Below, in pieces: positions 37,354 through 51,679 of a DNA stretch of 64,000 nt (positions are counted from its first letter, which is position 1; the number at the start of each line of letters is the position of its first letter). The notes under the pieces were generated by a model. The model searched no databases. It was not told where the DNA came from and saw only the letters and a list, made by a program, of their open reading frames with translations. The DNA is from Anoplopoma fimbria (lineage: Eukaryota > Chordata > Actinopteri > Perciformes > Anoplopomatidae): the NCBI RefSeq assembly GCF_027596085.1, contig NC_072467.1, forward strand, positions 8,981,476 through 9,045,475, given 5' to 3'. The position numbers and the translations under genes were made by a program.

Positions 37354-38024
37354 CCTCTCTGTGTGTGTTGTCCCGTCCCAGCTCTGCTAGCTGAGTCCAG
37401 CCCCGACCCAGCGTAGCACAACAAGAGCACACCCAGGAGTTAATCTGGATCATGACGGTAATTACTGCCCGGGTGTCCAGCCTGTAGGAGGTTGAAGGGA
37501 AGGGAGCACTTGTCCACTAAGGGAGGAGTCAAAGAGTCAGTTCTTCCCACTGACCTTGGAGAAAACTATGAGGGAAGAAGGGAGGGAGGGAGGGGAGAAA
37601 CAGAGAGGGAGGCAGACTCAGGCATTAGCATACTGACAGAGTTCCAGCACTGCAGATCTCTCTCCGTCTTCAGCCGCTCTCGTTTTTAGTTTAAGTCTGC
37701 CGGTGAAAGACAGAAAGACAAGTAGAGCAGGGAGGAGGACAAGTGTGAAGCAAATCCTTTGACACATGAGAAAAGAGGATATCTGCCTTCTTACTGATCC
37801 CAGCACAGATTCAGAAGCACTTGTGAGTACACTGCTATCAGCTTGCCATTCACTGTCTGTGTTACATCTCAGGAATTTACTGATGCAATAGGAAGAGTTT
37901 CTCAACTGGAGCAGACGGGGCTGTTTGTCCACAGTGTTACCAAGGTGTATGTTTGTTTTCTACGGTGGGGTGACTGAGCTTGATGCAATCTAGTTGCAAA
38001 CATTTGTTTGCTGTATGTACAGTA

Positions 38025-38026
<2 letters not shown>

Positions 38027-38109
<83 letters not shown>
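38027..38109. repeat. (TG)41 microsatellite
   Basis: A pure TG array. Confidence 0.95.
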
Positions 38110-38111
<2 letters not shown>

Positions 38112-41100
38112 ACTTAGCCACCATAGCACATGTTCTTCCAGCTGCCTGTCAGAAACAGACATTCCTTTGGTTTAATGACGATGAATGAGAAGTATTTTAG
38201 CAACATGCGATGGCTTCCATTTCAGCCGAAACCCTTATTTTCAGTGGGAGAAAAGGGTCATAGCCCTCCTTGTTTACCAGTGTGGCTTGGTTGTTATTAT
38301 GCAACCCCTCTGCATGCGGCGTCGTTACACAGCATCAGAGCTGCTGCTTATGAATCGATGGCAGCAGGACGGGTTGGCTAACAGAGACACTGCAGCAGCC
38401 AGGCATCTTCTGCAGCATCCAGCTATGTGCCAACTGGCACCGCTGTCACCGAGGGATGTCACTGTTCCCACTTTCAGAGTCTCACTTGTGTGTGTGAATT
38501 TTAAGGGGGAGTGGAGCGGAGGCAGTTTATCCAAACTCAACACATCCATCAACAAATATCTGATTTTTCCACCATCTTTTTCTTCTCTTTTTATGACCAC
38601 AAGTCCAGTGATGATGATGTCACTGCAGCTCCCCTTACTGTCTAAACGCCGACCCCCCCGGACTCTCTCTCCTCTCTCCCATCACCATCTCCCCTGCTCT
38701 CTCCCCAGTGCAGGTTATCTTTGAGTCGTAATTGGGTCATTTTTCTCATTTCTCTGTCTGACGTTGGTGTCAGGAAACACAGAGAAAAGGGGGAGGCAGG
38801 GTTGTGAGAGCTCGATTTCCGGAGCTGGTGGTGCAGAAACAAAAGGTTGTGAGGTAAAGGTTATATTTTGTAACACGTGTGTGTGTGTGCCATGAGCAAA
38901 CACTTCTGACGTACCAGAGAGGAGGCGTGGACCCCCAGCGTTGTCTGTTTTCATAACAGATGACCAAGCAGCTGTGGGAGGCAGGAGGGAAGGATAAGGG
39001 TAAACAAAGAATATGATGGTGTGTTGTTTTTTTTGCCAGTGGCTAGAGCTGCCCTGCTTGCTGCTGCATGACGCAGAACTGTATTTTCTCTGAGGTTGGA
39101 ACCAGCCAGCTAGCAAGTAGTTGCTTGTGTTGCAGCATCACACTGTGGTGGGTCAGATCAAGTAACTCTCGCTGACACAAACTCTTTTTTTTTGCCTCCT
39201 GTCTCCAGTGGACCATCTCTGTCCTCAAGGTCGCGATGCGGGTTATCTCCGTCTCCCTCCCCACCAGGCTCTGCTGTATCAGAAGACACAATGTGATATT
39301 GTGCTGCACTGTGCTGAGTAGGAGGCAGCGCTCATGTGATGTTCAAGGGGGAGGTGAATAGCTGTCATTCATAAGAGAGCGCACGTTTGCTCGGCAGCTG
39401 CCCTCCGCTCTGACTTCAGACACTGATCCTGCCAGTCAGCTGCTGCCGGCCTCGTTCCACAGCCACACAGTTGTCCCCCCGACCACAGGGTTGATACATT
39501 AAACATGTTGATTGTGCCGTGATAAGTGGTGTGGTGGAGTGCTCTGACAGTGTTACAATTCAAAATGACATTGAGTAGATTACAGAGCTTTGTCATTGTT
39601 TTTAGCCTTTATTTTTCAGCAAACATAAAGAAAAGTTTTTGTTGTTTTAAAAGGACATGTCATCAGTACAGATATATGGGGGGAGATATTATACTGTACT
39701 ACTATACTCTGGATATCAGCAAATGTTATTGAAATTCAATGCAGCCAGTAGAATCATTTTACCTTTTTCATTTAGTAGGATGTCCTATTAAAACTACAAA
39801 AAAACTATGGTAATTAGGTGTACAAAACGCACACTTTTATAGAAAAATGGTTCACTTTACGCAGTTAAGTGGCAGAAGTATTTTGTTTAACTTTATAAAG
39901 CTGTCCGGTATGCTACTGCTGATCATCTGACAGCGTTAATCCCTGCTGGCAGACACTGGATCTCTCTGCACTGCTATCCTGCAGACCACAGCCTCTGGAT
40001 GTTTTTTTCAGAACAGTCAGCAGCAGCAGCAGAATGCAGCTCTGGCAGGATAAGTGGGGGGGCTATGCTAGTGCCAGTGTGTACGGGAGAGGAGACTTCT
40101 GCAGGATGAACAGTGAAACCATTCCACTAAGTGCATTTGACCTATTTGCTGCACCAGAACTGTACATTTTTAATTGATTGTTCTTAGAGGAAGTGTACAC
40201 AAATGCAGCAGCTGTGCGGATAGAGGCAAGTTAGAAAGTTTGTCAAACATTAACATGGAGTGAATGAGGAAAGGACTGACAAAGTAAGAATGTGAGGGCA
40301 TTCCCATTCATTTTTTGCTTGCACAACACATGCAGATCCTCAAAGAGCTACAGTATTTTTTTTTTTGTCTGTCCGCACGATAATCAGCAGATAATCCTGT
40401 TAAACTATTATCTCTTTAATAGCTTTGTTTTGGACAGCAGATGGACACTGCAGGGGTGTATTTGGACTGATCTGACTGTTCCATTGTAGATCATCTCCTT
40501 CCATCTTTTTTTTAGTTCATCCTACAACTCGCTACCCATCATGAACAACGCGCCTGTCACACCTTGAATTCAAATTTAAGTATTTTATTCTCATTTGAAG
40601 CAGATTATCTTGGGTCAGTGCAGGGTTAATGAAGAATCCATCCACTTTAACAGCTTGTTAATGGCCTTCATGTTCCTCCTGAAACTCGCTACCCAATTGT
40701 CGTTTTCCTTTAAGAAACCGACAATTTCCATCATTCTCAAAAATAACAGCTTGCTATTAAGATAAAATGGTGGTCTGATGTTTAATTATGTATGTAATAA
40801 TTATGAGCTGTGTGCTCATTGGATTACACGGGAAACATATGGACACCATATGTGACTACGCTGCTGACTTCTGTATCAGATTTCATTTAAAACCCACATG
40901 CAACATCCACAGAAACATTGTTGATAATGACACTTTAATAACACTTTTGATATAGAACAATGACACACGCAAGCTAAAAACATTAATCATGATTGTTACT
41001 ATACAATGCCTCATGTGTAATTGATTGTGCATGTCAGTAAACAAGACAAAAAAAACATTTCCCTCACAGTTTTTGGTGTTTCTAATAGACAAAGACAAAT

Positions 41101-43020
41101 CTGTTGAAGTTTAGATTGCAGTCAGTTGGAAAGACGCATTTCCAATAGATCTACTTGTCAGATGTGTTGTCTGCTGCTCGCATTTCCTTTGTTTACACAT
41201 GATTACACTAACCTGTGTCAGATGTGGGTGACTTAAGGCAAGAAAGAGGTCAGAGGGCAGTCTGGCTGGAAGAGTGTGGCCGGTTTGGGCAAGTTTCTCT
41301 GCATATTCATTAGGTAATGAAAACATTGACAAAGTTATGGATCATTTAATCTGACCTCCATTCTAGCTCTGTAACATTAAACTAGGTTAGGCAGTGTAAA
41401 ATGAGAACAAGCAGCCTTTAGTTATAGATAGCCTAAATCTGACCAGATACTGGGAAAATTTCTCAGCTGTCTGAAATTCCTCTGCTCAGCAGCAGCCTAA
41501 ATCATTCACACCTTTGGCAGGACTCTCCATGAAAGACAAGCCAAGGGCCACCTGTAGTCCAAAGTCAGTCCAAGTTTTGATAACTGGGGTTCATTCTTTA
41601 CCGAAATCAGCCACACTTCCAAATCTGGCAGATATGGGACCAGAGCCACGGTGTTTTAAAGTCTGTGTCACCATTGGTTTTCCCCCTTACCTTAACAAGA
41701 GCCCAAAACTTCATCTGTTGAGTTCTCAGATTCTTACCCTCAACGTAACTTTACCCTAACCACACTCAGTTGTGGCTGTGACCCTTAACCATAACCTAAC
41801 CTCGGCACAAAGGAAAGCGCTACAGGAGAGCAGAAAGATTACGGCACAAAACCGGTTCAAATTTGGTCCTTTGGTGCTAAAACACAGCATGCTACACCAA
41901 CATTCAGCTGCAGTTGGACCAAGTCAGCCACCTGGGTTACACTGATTTTGGTGTGAAAAGTTTTGTTTTGAATTTCTGTAGCTTTTCTTTTACATTTGGT
42001 TTGCAATCATGAGACTTTTAATCATTGTGAGCTGAATAAATAGTTACTTAGTATCATAGCCAAATTAAAATAAGGCTACAATAAGTTAGTTGAACTACTC
42101 AATATTCTTATGTCAACAATGGACCAGTGACTATCTGTAACATGAAAGACATCGCTCATAGCAACAAACCCACAGATAATTATTAACCAACTAAGCAGTT
42201 TCCTGTGGCTGTACGGAGCATTTTAAAGGAGCACTAACATTCAGAGCAATAATATAGCAGCAAACAACTACTGCCAATGAAAAGACATAATGGAGTGATA
42301 TCTACCTGAGCAGTGAATAAAGTCGCGCTCCCTCTGTTTGTCTTTTATTCTAGCTTCTCTTTGCCTTGTTGACCTAGCCGGGCGGTCCGTGCTTTTGGTG
42401 CAGGTTAGTGCATTTGAGCGGGCCCTACTGGCTAACTCATGGCTGCTAATCTGCACTGCTCTCATGGGCGTTTAGCTGAAAATGCAGTGCTAATTGCTAG
42501 CGTCAGTTTGACAGATCCCCCTCAGGTAAACACTGTCAGAGCTGTCATCCCGTTAGCTGTCCCGTTAGCTGTTAGCAGGTAAGCTATAAACCACTGGCTC
42601 AGGTGTCGCAAAATGCTCCAAATATCATATTATGCACATTTAATGTAATTCAGCTTATTGCGTTTCGGTTGCAGAAGGCAGCTATTTTCAGGAAAAAATC
42701 ATCTGTCTAGTAACAAATAGAAGTTAGCGACTAGCTGGTGAACATAGTGGAGCATTTATCTTACAGGAGAGGGAGGAGACCAAAAACAAAGCTAAAAGGG
42801 GAATTCATTTCAATGCTAGTTGCTTCATGTCTGCTGGATGGGTAAACTTGAACCTGATTGCTCGCACGTTAACCATACCGACTTCATAAGACGATGAAAC
42901 GTCAATGTGTTTTAGCTTGCCCCACTGCCCCCAAGAAGTAAAAAAAATACCAAAAAAGCAATGCAGCTTTTTACTATAAGCTATTTGTTTCCTAGTTACG
43001 TATGACTGTGTGTTAACATT

Positions 43021-43021
<1 letters not shown>

Positions 43022-43053
<32 letters not shown>
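43022..43053. repeat. (GT)16 microsatellite
   Basis: A pure GT array. Confidence 0.92.
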
Positions 43054-43054
<1 letters not shown>

Positions 43055-46000
43055 GCATCATTATGTGAGTGCAGGTGAAATTGTGTAAGTGTGTGATTGT
43101 GCTTACGTCTGAAGTTTATCAGCAGGGAGTAATGGTTAGATACTCTTATAGGGCAGAGAGGCAGAAAAAGACGGATATGGCAGCGCTGAAACTTTGAGAA
43201 GAGCGAGAAGGAGCGGGTTACACGCCTCAACTAATACACAGACCAGGGGGTGTTGGCATGAGGTCAGACACAGGGTCAGATGTTCATAAATAGACACATT
43301 TGGACATTTGATTCATGTCCACACAACAGAGAGGGGAGTGAGTCCCAACTGGACTTCAGTCTTCACTGCAGCTGTCTCCCTGGTTCTTCTTCCCAATCCC
43401 ACCGGGATCAACTTTCAGACAGGCGGTGTGTCAGTCACACAACAACCAGAATCACCAAGTTATGAAACAAACTTTCAGTCGTAACACTGTAGTAAAAATT
43501 ATTTTATTAAATATCACTACTGTGCGAATATCAGTGGTTTTGACAAAACTATAGCAATAATACTATGTATTGATACATTCGCATTTGATGGTTGTGTGAT
43601 GAATTTCCCTGAAGCTGCTTTAGTTGCAACTGGTGAGGTGGTATTTTGGGGGAAATTATATATTTTTTTATCAAAAAACAGTTTAAAGTCCGGAGTGTTT
43701 CAGTGACTTTTGAAAAGCAACCAAAGAATGTTTTTTTATCCAAATAAATAAATCATTATTTTCACAATGACTTACGTGTCATTCGCTAGCTGAGAACCTC
43801 ACTTTTCTCATCTTGGACTGGGCTTCTTTATCACAACAGAACTAAACAAACACTGTATGTAACCTAGTAACCCACCACAATGACTCAACTCTCTGGTGGA
43901 CTTGTGCATGCGCTTGGCAGGGGACAGTGCTGTTGTGAAAATGGCTGTAGTGATGAGAGAATCCCAAACGAATACTGGATTAAAGAAAGCCTGTCTGACA
44001 TGGCCGGGATTCCAGCTGGGCACTCATGCAGGTTCAACATCCGAGGGACAGTCAGGCTGAGAGCTGAGAGCGAGCAGCCCTAAGCGGTAGAACGGCAGGG
44101 ATTGTACAGAGAATAATGTTCATCCCATTTTCATAATCCACATCTCTGTACTTGTACTTCCTTGAATTGGTTGAGCTCCTGCCAACCTGCCACATGGATT
44201 GTGGGAATCTTCTTTTCCCCAGATGTGTTCTGTGTAAAGTCCTGTTGAGTGTGGTCGGATACTCTGGGTGTGGTTGGGTTACGTTTTATTCTTGGCTTCA
44301 GTGGATTTTTTCCTCTGCAAGGGGACAATGGGTTCACTTCAGGCATACTTAGCTGTCTGCTACAACCATGTATCTGCTTGTCCCATATTGGCCTTCAAGT
44401 TATAACAGGGTGTCACACTACTTCACTGAAACCTGTCTGTCTTAGACTACTCCCTTGTCTTTCTAAAGGTTTGAGAAGAAGAGCAGAACATTTCACACAT
44501 TATAGTGAGATCCATGAAGCCACAGCTCTTGTAAAAACAGTCACACGGAGACGAGCTGCTGACAGGGCCCACTCTCCGAGAGGACATGGTTACCACGGTA
44601 TCCTACACCACAGTAAGGCTGACTTCGGGATTTAGAGTTACCCAACTTTCTGCTCCACACCCTGACTGGATGACCAAATTGAGGCATGCCTGCTCCAGCT
44701 GAGATGAGTGTTGTTCTTATGGGTGACATCCAGCTTGTATACGTGACTTATGCTCTGCAATTATGTTCAACCTTCAATCTAGCTGAGTGCAAGTACAGTC
44801 TCTGTTTTATAGGTGAAGCGTAAGAACTGGAAAACTGTTACCGTTATGTAACTTGGGTTTCTCCACAGACTGACACGCACACTGAATGTTTAGATGTGAC
44901 TTTTTTAAGCGCTGATAATAGCAATTTTTCCTTTACTCTCTTGATGATACGTTCTGTGGTTTATTGGGACGACGGGGTGAGGGAGAGAAAACAAATACTT
45001 GAGGTTATAAATCAGAGCTGATGTCAGAATGAGAGCTGCAAACCAAATGTGATTCACACACATACACACACACAAGCATATCGTCAGGGGCTTTCATTCC
45101 GTACTGTCCACCTACTAAGTGATGGCATTCCATCAGTTGGCCGAAAATATAGTTGTTCATTTGATTCTGATCGCAGAACCAGATTTTGCTTAATTTTTGC
45201 TAGATTTGAGTTTGACTCAAAACTAGCACAAAGTGTGGATCACTGAACTGTGGATTTGTCATTATTTCAAAAGCAATATACAATAACCATAATTATGACT
45301 CATCGTTCGCTTGACGTTCATGCGAGCAATCATGTCACAAGGGAAGGCATCATATATTAAAAAAATGAAATCATCTATAATTAGGAATACCTCATTTTTG
45401 GATGAAAGTTATTTTGTTTCGTGTTATTTGTCCACTGTCTAGAGAGTATCCTGTTTCAGACACATAGCTACAGATATGCAGTTTGAAAGGGGTGTGTATC
45501 CCTATATTAAAAGTTTATAGCAATGCAAAATATTTATAGTTTTGATAGTTCCGAACTGTCATCTTTTATGTATGAATATGATCGTAACATTTTTTCAATA
45601 GATAAAAGAAAATGTAATCCCTAGGTGTGTTTAATGGCCTTCTCTCACTTGAAACAGGCTTGTTTTATAGTCTCACTGAGCCATGTTCCGTATGAATGTA
45701 TCCCGGCACACTGCAGCAACCCAAATGTGCCAGAGGCCCCTGAGATCAAAGTATTATTTCATACCGTCGTGCCTCATGAGGAGCCAAGTCTGTAGAGCCT
45801 CATCAGGCCAAGAAGAAAAGCGTACATGACATACACAATAAAAGGCCTCTTCAGTGAGCTCATGCCTCAACCCTGGAATTATCAGAATAGCTGGACTCTG
45901 ACGTAATTCCCTCTCTTCTCCTTTAACTGTACTTGAAAGGCTGCATTCTCTGCCAATCTGCTTTTCATTTCACGAATAGATACATTTGGATGCCATGGTG

Positions 46001-46229
46001 TTTGCATTGTGCTTCTATAGGCAGCATGACTAATTATTTCAAGTTTATAGGATGTCTTAACTCCCAACAAAGCTATTTATGTTGTAATCCTACCAAAAGG
46101 GTTACATCTGAAATGTAGACGTGTGAAAAGCATTTATCTTCATTTGGAGCATGTTTTTTTCTTCAGTGCTTAAAATAGAGAAAGAAATGCTAGCATAGAA
46201 TTTTGAGATGCTAGCATTTTTCCATGACC

Positions 46230-46610
46230 AAATTTGAAATTTAAATCATTTTGTACGGACATTCGAGGTTCCCAGAGGATGAATCTTAATGACTTTGATT
46301 ATCTCCTGACTTGACATCTTGCGTCACCATGAGGTTGACATATGAGCTTTGTGAGTAAAAAGGTTTTGACGATTGGAGAGATTAGCGAATTGGTACGAAC
46401 CTTGGATGATCCCTTAGCTTTTCATGAATTACCATCATCAAGTCAAAATTCTAATTTGTTTTATGACCATAACACCTGCAAAATTTATGACATTTCCATC
46501 AACCTCAAGTATACTACGTTTTTAGTGTTAATTAGTTATCCTGTCAACACGCTAAACTAGGATGCTTAACCTCAGCCATTGTCATTGAGAGCATGTTAGA
46601 TTGAGCATTT
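46230..46610. repeat. Teleost interspersed repeat, copy 1 (no insertion)
   Basis: The element has the phrases cccagaggatgaatctta, gtcaccatgaggttgacat, ttggatgatcccttagct, accatcatcaagtcaaaatt, and the end gtcaacacgctaaac. I recognise the family from many fish genomes, but its class is uncertain to me. The phrase at 46408-46423 (gatcccttagcttttc) is the empty counterpart of the MITE insertion site in copy 2. Confidence 0.65.
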
Positions 46611-48109
46611 AGCCCAAAGCACAGATGGTCCTAAGTGCAGCATCACAGAAGCACTGGTTAAATGTTTTCTCTCATTTAGCCTCAGATAATCCCATCAGAT
46701 CTCAGTAGTAGTATCAGCTGTAGGTCTTGGGAGGAAGGACTTAATGTCAAGAGAGCTTAGAAACCAAGGCTTTGTTCGTTTGATCCCAACTATGCTTGTG
46801 ATAGAAGCTACAAAGCACACAAAAACACAAGTGTTGGCAGTGGGATGAACGAATGGCTGTGAACGTCTCATCAAGGAGCGACAAAGCAGAGCAAACAGCT
46901 GAACAAAAGCAGTTTTGTTCTTTCATGAGATAAGGAATGCAAATGCTTGTTCTTCCTTTGATAAGATTCCTTTTTAAATCCAGCGCTCAATGTCATGTTT
47001 ATTCAACACATGGTTTATGTAGATAATACTTCTCCTCAGATGTCATGATTTCCATGTTTGCTTTGCCTGATTGTGGGCGGTAAAGTGGCGACAGAACTTT
47101 ATAGCAGACGCTTAGTGTGTGCAAAGTTCCTGCATGTGTGGCTATTTTTTCAGAGTGCACGACGTGTAGCAAAAATGCACAACAAACACAATGCTGTGTG
47201 TTTGTGTGCCTGTTTTGGTTGAGAGGTTGGGACAGGCCGCACAGAGATGAGCTCCCCGTTCTCCCAGTCTTTGTGTCCCAGTCTCCCTTATTACAAGTGC
47301 TCTTTGTGCCAGCCCAGAGATCACATGTCACAATATTTAAACAGCTGCAGACGATAGTTGCGTGTTTGCTCTTTTCCGTCGACACAGAGGGCAGATATCT
47401 GGTTTGATAAGATGGAGAGTGAGAATCAGGAGGGCTGAGCAGTGAGAAAAAGAGAACGAGATAATATAGTTTGGGACTGATGACTGTCTTCTCTTCCTTT
47501 ACTTTGTTACCGTCTTAAAAGTCAGTTTGATATCAATATATATTAATATAGTTTACAATACATTACGCCACAGACTGGTACATTACAGCATCACTACCAC
47601 ACACAGAACCATTATGATCAAATACAAGATTGAAATGCGGACCATCAAAAAGAGTGGCATCTGAGAATCTGTCCCAGGGTGATCTCATGTCTGAATGGAC
47701 CAAGATCAATTTGTTGCTATAAGACACCAGTAATGCATTGTGTTAGAAACCCGGTTAGGAGAGTCATTGACAGCTCCATTCATGCTGTCACTTCTCACTT
47801 AACCGCTCCACTAACCTAAACCTGTCAATACAAGAGCTGAGAACATGACATCTGCATCTCGCCTGCATGTCTGTTGGGTATTGATGCGTCACTGTTCTGA
47901 ACCATGTACACAATATAATACTCTGTGTCTCTCGGTAAAAATACAGCCCTGTTTTCAGCTCTGTGACAATGCATTTTCCAGCTGATCCAAGAGGCTTTTA
48001 AAATATATTTCTTAAGCTTAAGAAGTAGGAGAAATATATTCAAGTTCAAAGTCAGCAAATTTGGACATGGTTTCAATGAAAAAGGAAGGGTATTTGCGAT
48101 ATGAAAAGT

Positions 48110-48310
48110 ATTAAAAGCTGTCAGACAAATCTAATGGAGTATAAAGTACAATATTTACCTCTGAGATATAGTGCAGTAGAAGTATAAACGTGCATGAAAT
48201 GGAAATACTTAAGTAAAAAACAAGTAACTCCAATTTGTACTTAAGCACAATACTTGAGTAATTGCACAAATCAGTAAAAACACTTAAATGTTCAATACTA
48301 ATATAAGCAG
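48110..48310. repeat. Fish repeat of the 'tacttaagtaaaa...gtactt' type
   Basis: Contains aatacttaagtaaaaaacaa, tttgtacttaagcacaatac and ttgagtaattg, like a very common teleost element built from short aagta/tactt phrases. The edges are unclear. Confidence 0.5.
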
Positions 48311-48735
48311 TGCTCTGAATGTGCTGTAGAGAGCATCAGTGTATTTGTGGTCACAGGATATTCAGTGTAATGTCTACAATTTATCCAAGGCAGAAAGAAT
48401 TTGCCAGTTTTTGCCTCCACCTGTGCATAAACTTTCAAATAACTTGAACCCTGCAGCCGCCTCTGTCTTACTATCCTGTTGTGTTATTAAGTCCCAGAAA
48501 CTGACTCAGAGCCTGATCTGCTCCTGAAACTTGCAGCCCACAGGAATCTGAGAAAGAATATCATCATAACAGGAACTAATACTGGCACAATCCTCAATGG
48601 CTCAATATTGAAGACTCAAAAAGAACTGCTGATACAAGCTAAAGAAGCTAAATTACTGTGTCCGTTTCTAAAAAGCTACAAGACAAGAGCTGCTATTGTT
48701 GTGATAGTTGGCCTCCAGCAACAACAGTGATCTGT

Positions 48736-48821
48736 GTGTCTGTGTGTGTGTGTGTATGTGTTTGTGTGTGTGTGTGTGTGTTTGTGTGTACAGCATATGC
48801 TGAGGTATTGGTTGTGCATGA

Positions 48822-48851
<30 letters not shown>
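48736..48851. repeat. Interrupted (TG)n arrays
   Basis: Two TG-rich runs (about 48736-48791 and 48826-48851) with T and A interruptions. Confidence 0.85.
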
Positions 48852-48854
<3 letters not shown>

Positions 48855-51679
48855 TATGTGTCCTCGTGTGTGTGTTTACAGTGTCATTGTAAGGACAGAT
48901 TTAGTTTCTGTCCTTGGGCTGTGATTGTGCATAGTCTCACTGTGAACATGACCAATCATGGCCACTTTGTATCAAGTTGAAGAATCGACTGGAACCATGA
49001 CCTCAGCCTGTCGTTGAATTACTGAGTCAACATCTGCCCATGTGTGTTGCAATTAAAATGCAAAGTGGGAACTTAAAAAAGCCCAAAACTTTACGCTGGA
49101 TAAACAGCACCGGTCGGATCTGTTTTCACATTATGAGTCAAGGTCATTTTGCGGGTCAAGAACTTTTCAGCACTGATGCAGAATGAGAAAAACAGCGCTT
49201 CAGTCCAGCTTATGTAGTTTAATGTGATCAGCTCAAGTTTTTGATTACAGATGGACACAATGCCTCTGCAGACCTCTCTGCTTTGAGGGCCGTGCTGTAT
49301 ATATGTAGTGATTCTTACTGATCCCTGAGGTTATTGTGTAAACTGCAGCTGAGCTCTGCATTGTCTCCGGCTGTAATGAGAAAGCTTTGCTCAGGGCTGT
49401 GTTTACTGACTACTGATGGTCTGCTCAGGCTAGTAAGTACACAGCAGCTTCATAGTGGCTGCGACGGGAAAGATTAAGTGCATGGAAAAGGGGGGAAATG
49501 AGAGAGTGTAACACAGCGAGGGCACCTTGGCAGTGCAGAGGAGACTACAATTAAAATTCTGCTCCTGTCACAAGCACACTCTGTTTGGACTCAGTGTTTG
49601 TTATGATAAGGGGAATGCTTAACTGCACCCTCTTCACCATGCCTGGCAGATAACACTGATGGCACTTATCTTTTTAATGTGCAGAATTTACATTCAAAGA
49701 TACTGTATGTGTTTGTATTATTGCATATTAGCCATTGTTGTTAAAGTATATGACTCAGTTTAAAATATTAAGTGAATGATTGCTGGACTTAATGATAAGA
49801 AAATGATCACAGTTTTTTATCACAGTCGCAGGGCGAGGGTGTAATCTGCAGACATTTATTTTTTCAATCAACATGACACAAACATGCCCCTCATTTCTTT
49901 TCATCAAATATTGGCTTTTTATTTTTTAACCAAAATTATTGAGAAATAAATCTCTAGAATAGACTTTATCATTGAGCAGAGAGCTTCATTGAGTGTGTCA
50001 GCCAGACAAATGTGCCGTAATGAAGTGCATCTTACTCATGAATATGATATGGTAAAAATGTGCCTTAAGGAAAGCACGAGAGCTTGAGTTTAGTCAGCTG
50101 AGTATTACTATGACATAACTGGAACCATGACGTGTCTAAAACAAGTCCATTTTCATAACTAATTAAGTTTTGTAATGAGTTTAACATGCAACATATGCTT
50201 CATGTTGACTGTTTCTCTGTTGCTCTGCTGTTGGACGTCAACTGAACCATCAAGTAAACAGTCATGCCTGGGTACAGTATTACCTTGTGGTACGACGTAA
50301 TTCACCTTATTAAACCGTCTTATTCCTTGGATTTAGATGCAATTACCCATTTCCATGCTCTCTTGTGTCTGCCATGTTTCTACTCTGCCAGCTTATTAAC
50401 TTCAGTAAGACAGGCTTGATGGTTGATCTTATTAAGTTATGATTAGGTAACATTAAGATTACTGTCTGTTGAAAGGGAGAACAGTATGAGAAAAAGAAGA
50501 ATCCAGCATACTTTACCAGCCATTAGAGTGAATGGAACAGTATGTGTTTAATCTTTAATGAGGGCCTAAATGAGCAGAGCTAACACCTTCACTGTAACTG
50601 CTTTTTCCTGTGCATGTGTGGGAACACATTATGGGCTGCTGGGCCCACGGAACCAGAAAAGGTGTTTACGGTCTGTATTTTCATGGGTGTATATATAAAC
50701 ACAGAAATAAACTGAAAATTCTAGATGGTTTTCCAAATAGACAGAAGAAGCCCAGACGTTCTTGAATGTTTAATATAGTATATTATCCCACGAAGATGTT
50801 TCGTTCTCCCACCTAAAATGTGTTATGTTTGGCAATATCTAAGTTGACAGGGCTCTGAATTCTCATTTTGGCCAGGGAAGGAAGAAAAGCTGGTTGCCAT
50901 GGTAACATATCATGTTTAAAGCCTTGTTTGTGCCAGCCCAAGGGTAAGTGCAGTGATCTGAAGAAGGGTGCCAGTCAGGGATTGGTTAGTTGAGGTGAGT
51001 CTTTGGAACGCCGCTGTGAAAGTGGCTTAAATGTTCATGAGACAAAGTCGCAGCCGACAGGCATGCATTGTTTTATTGAATTTGAAAATGGAGTACTATT
51101 TAGTATCTTATACACTGAGTGGTTTTAAACTGCCGTTTAGCATTGTTGTGCTGACTCTTGTTAGGTGTACTGTGGGAGAGCATCAGACCACTCAAGGCTG
51201 TCCTGCTCTTATTATGTTCACTGTGAGAGAGAGATTTACTAATTTAATTACTATTCTGTACATCCTATTTGTCTTCCAGATGAACTATGTAAAGATCCAT
51301 TCTCCTGCTGAGTACACAATAGTGACTGTGATAGCAGAGAATACAGCTTTTAGGAAAGTCTCTTAGCAAAAACGAATCCTGTATAAACACCAAACTGAAT
51401 AGAATATATTAATGGGTTGGTACAGCTAAAAACACATCTTTTAATTAACCCCTAGGGGTATCTTGACATGCAGATTATTTTATTTGTGGCTGTTTTAATA
51501 TATATGTTTTTTTTGAGATTTCTGTCATTTGTGGTGCAACTAGAGACGCATCACCTTTTAAGCTGTTCACAGGGAAGTCTGGATAATCCAGGGTATAAGG
51601 GACACAGATTCCTTTACGGATAGGTTTCTGTTAATTGCTAAGCCACACTAGTGCTTTGGTTCTAAGAGTGGATTGGTTG

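Larger units (their letters stand above)
34961..46180. other. Intergenic region, 5' part; no gene recognised
   Basis: None of the open frames has recognisable protein character. The longest on the + strand (38185-38724, 179 codons) overlaps low-complexity and pyrimidine-rich sequence. Simple repeats are listed separately. A degenerate ccctaacc/ccataacctaacc patch lies at 41750-41805. The segment 42180-42620 has repeated gttagct wording like fish repeats. Confidence 0.6.
46611..51679. other. Intergenic region, middle part; no gene recognised
   Basis: Contains a repeat-like stretch at 48000-48310 and TG arrays at 48736-48851. A 111-codon frame at 51031-51366 has no recognisable similarity. No splice-flanked coding segment was found. 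Confidence 0.55.

Noticed and set aside
38185..38724. 179-codon + frame in the intergenic region
   Set aside because: It has no recognisable domain and ends in pyrimidine-rich low-complexity sequence. Splice sites and conservation are not evident.
41750..41805. Telomere-like ccctaacc phrases
   Set aside because: Only a few degenerate units are present, not a tandem array. Such phrases are common in dispersed fish repeats.
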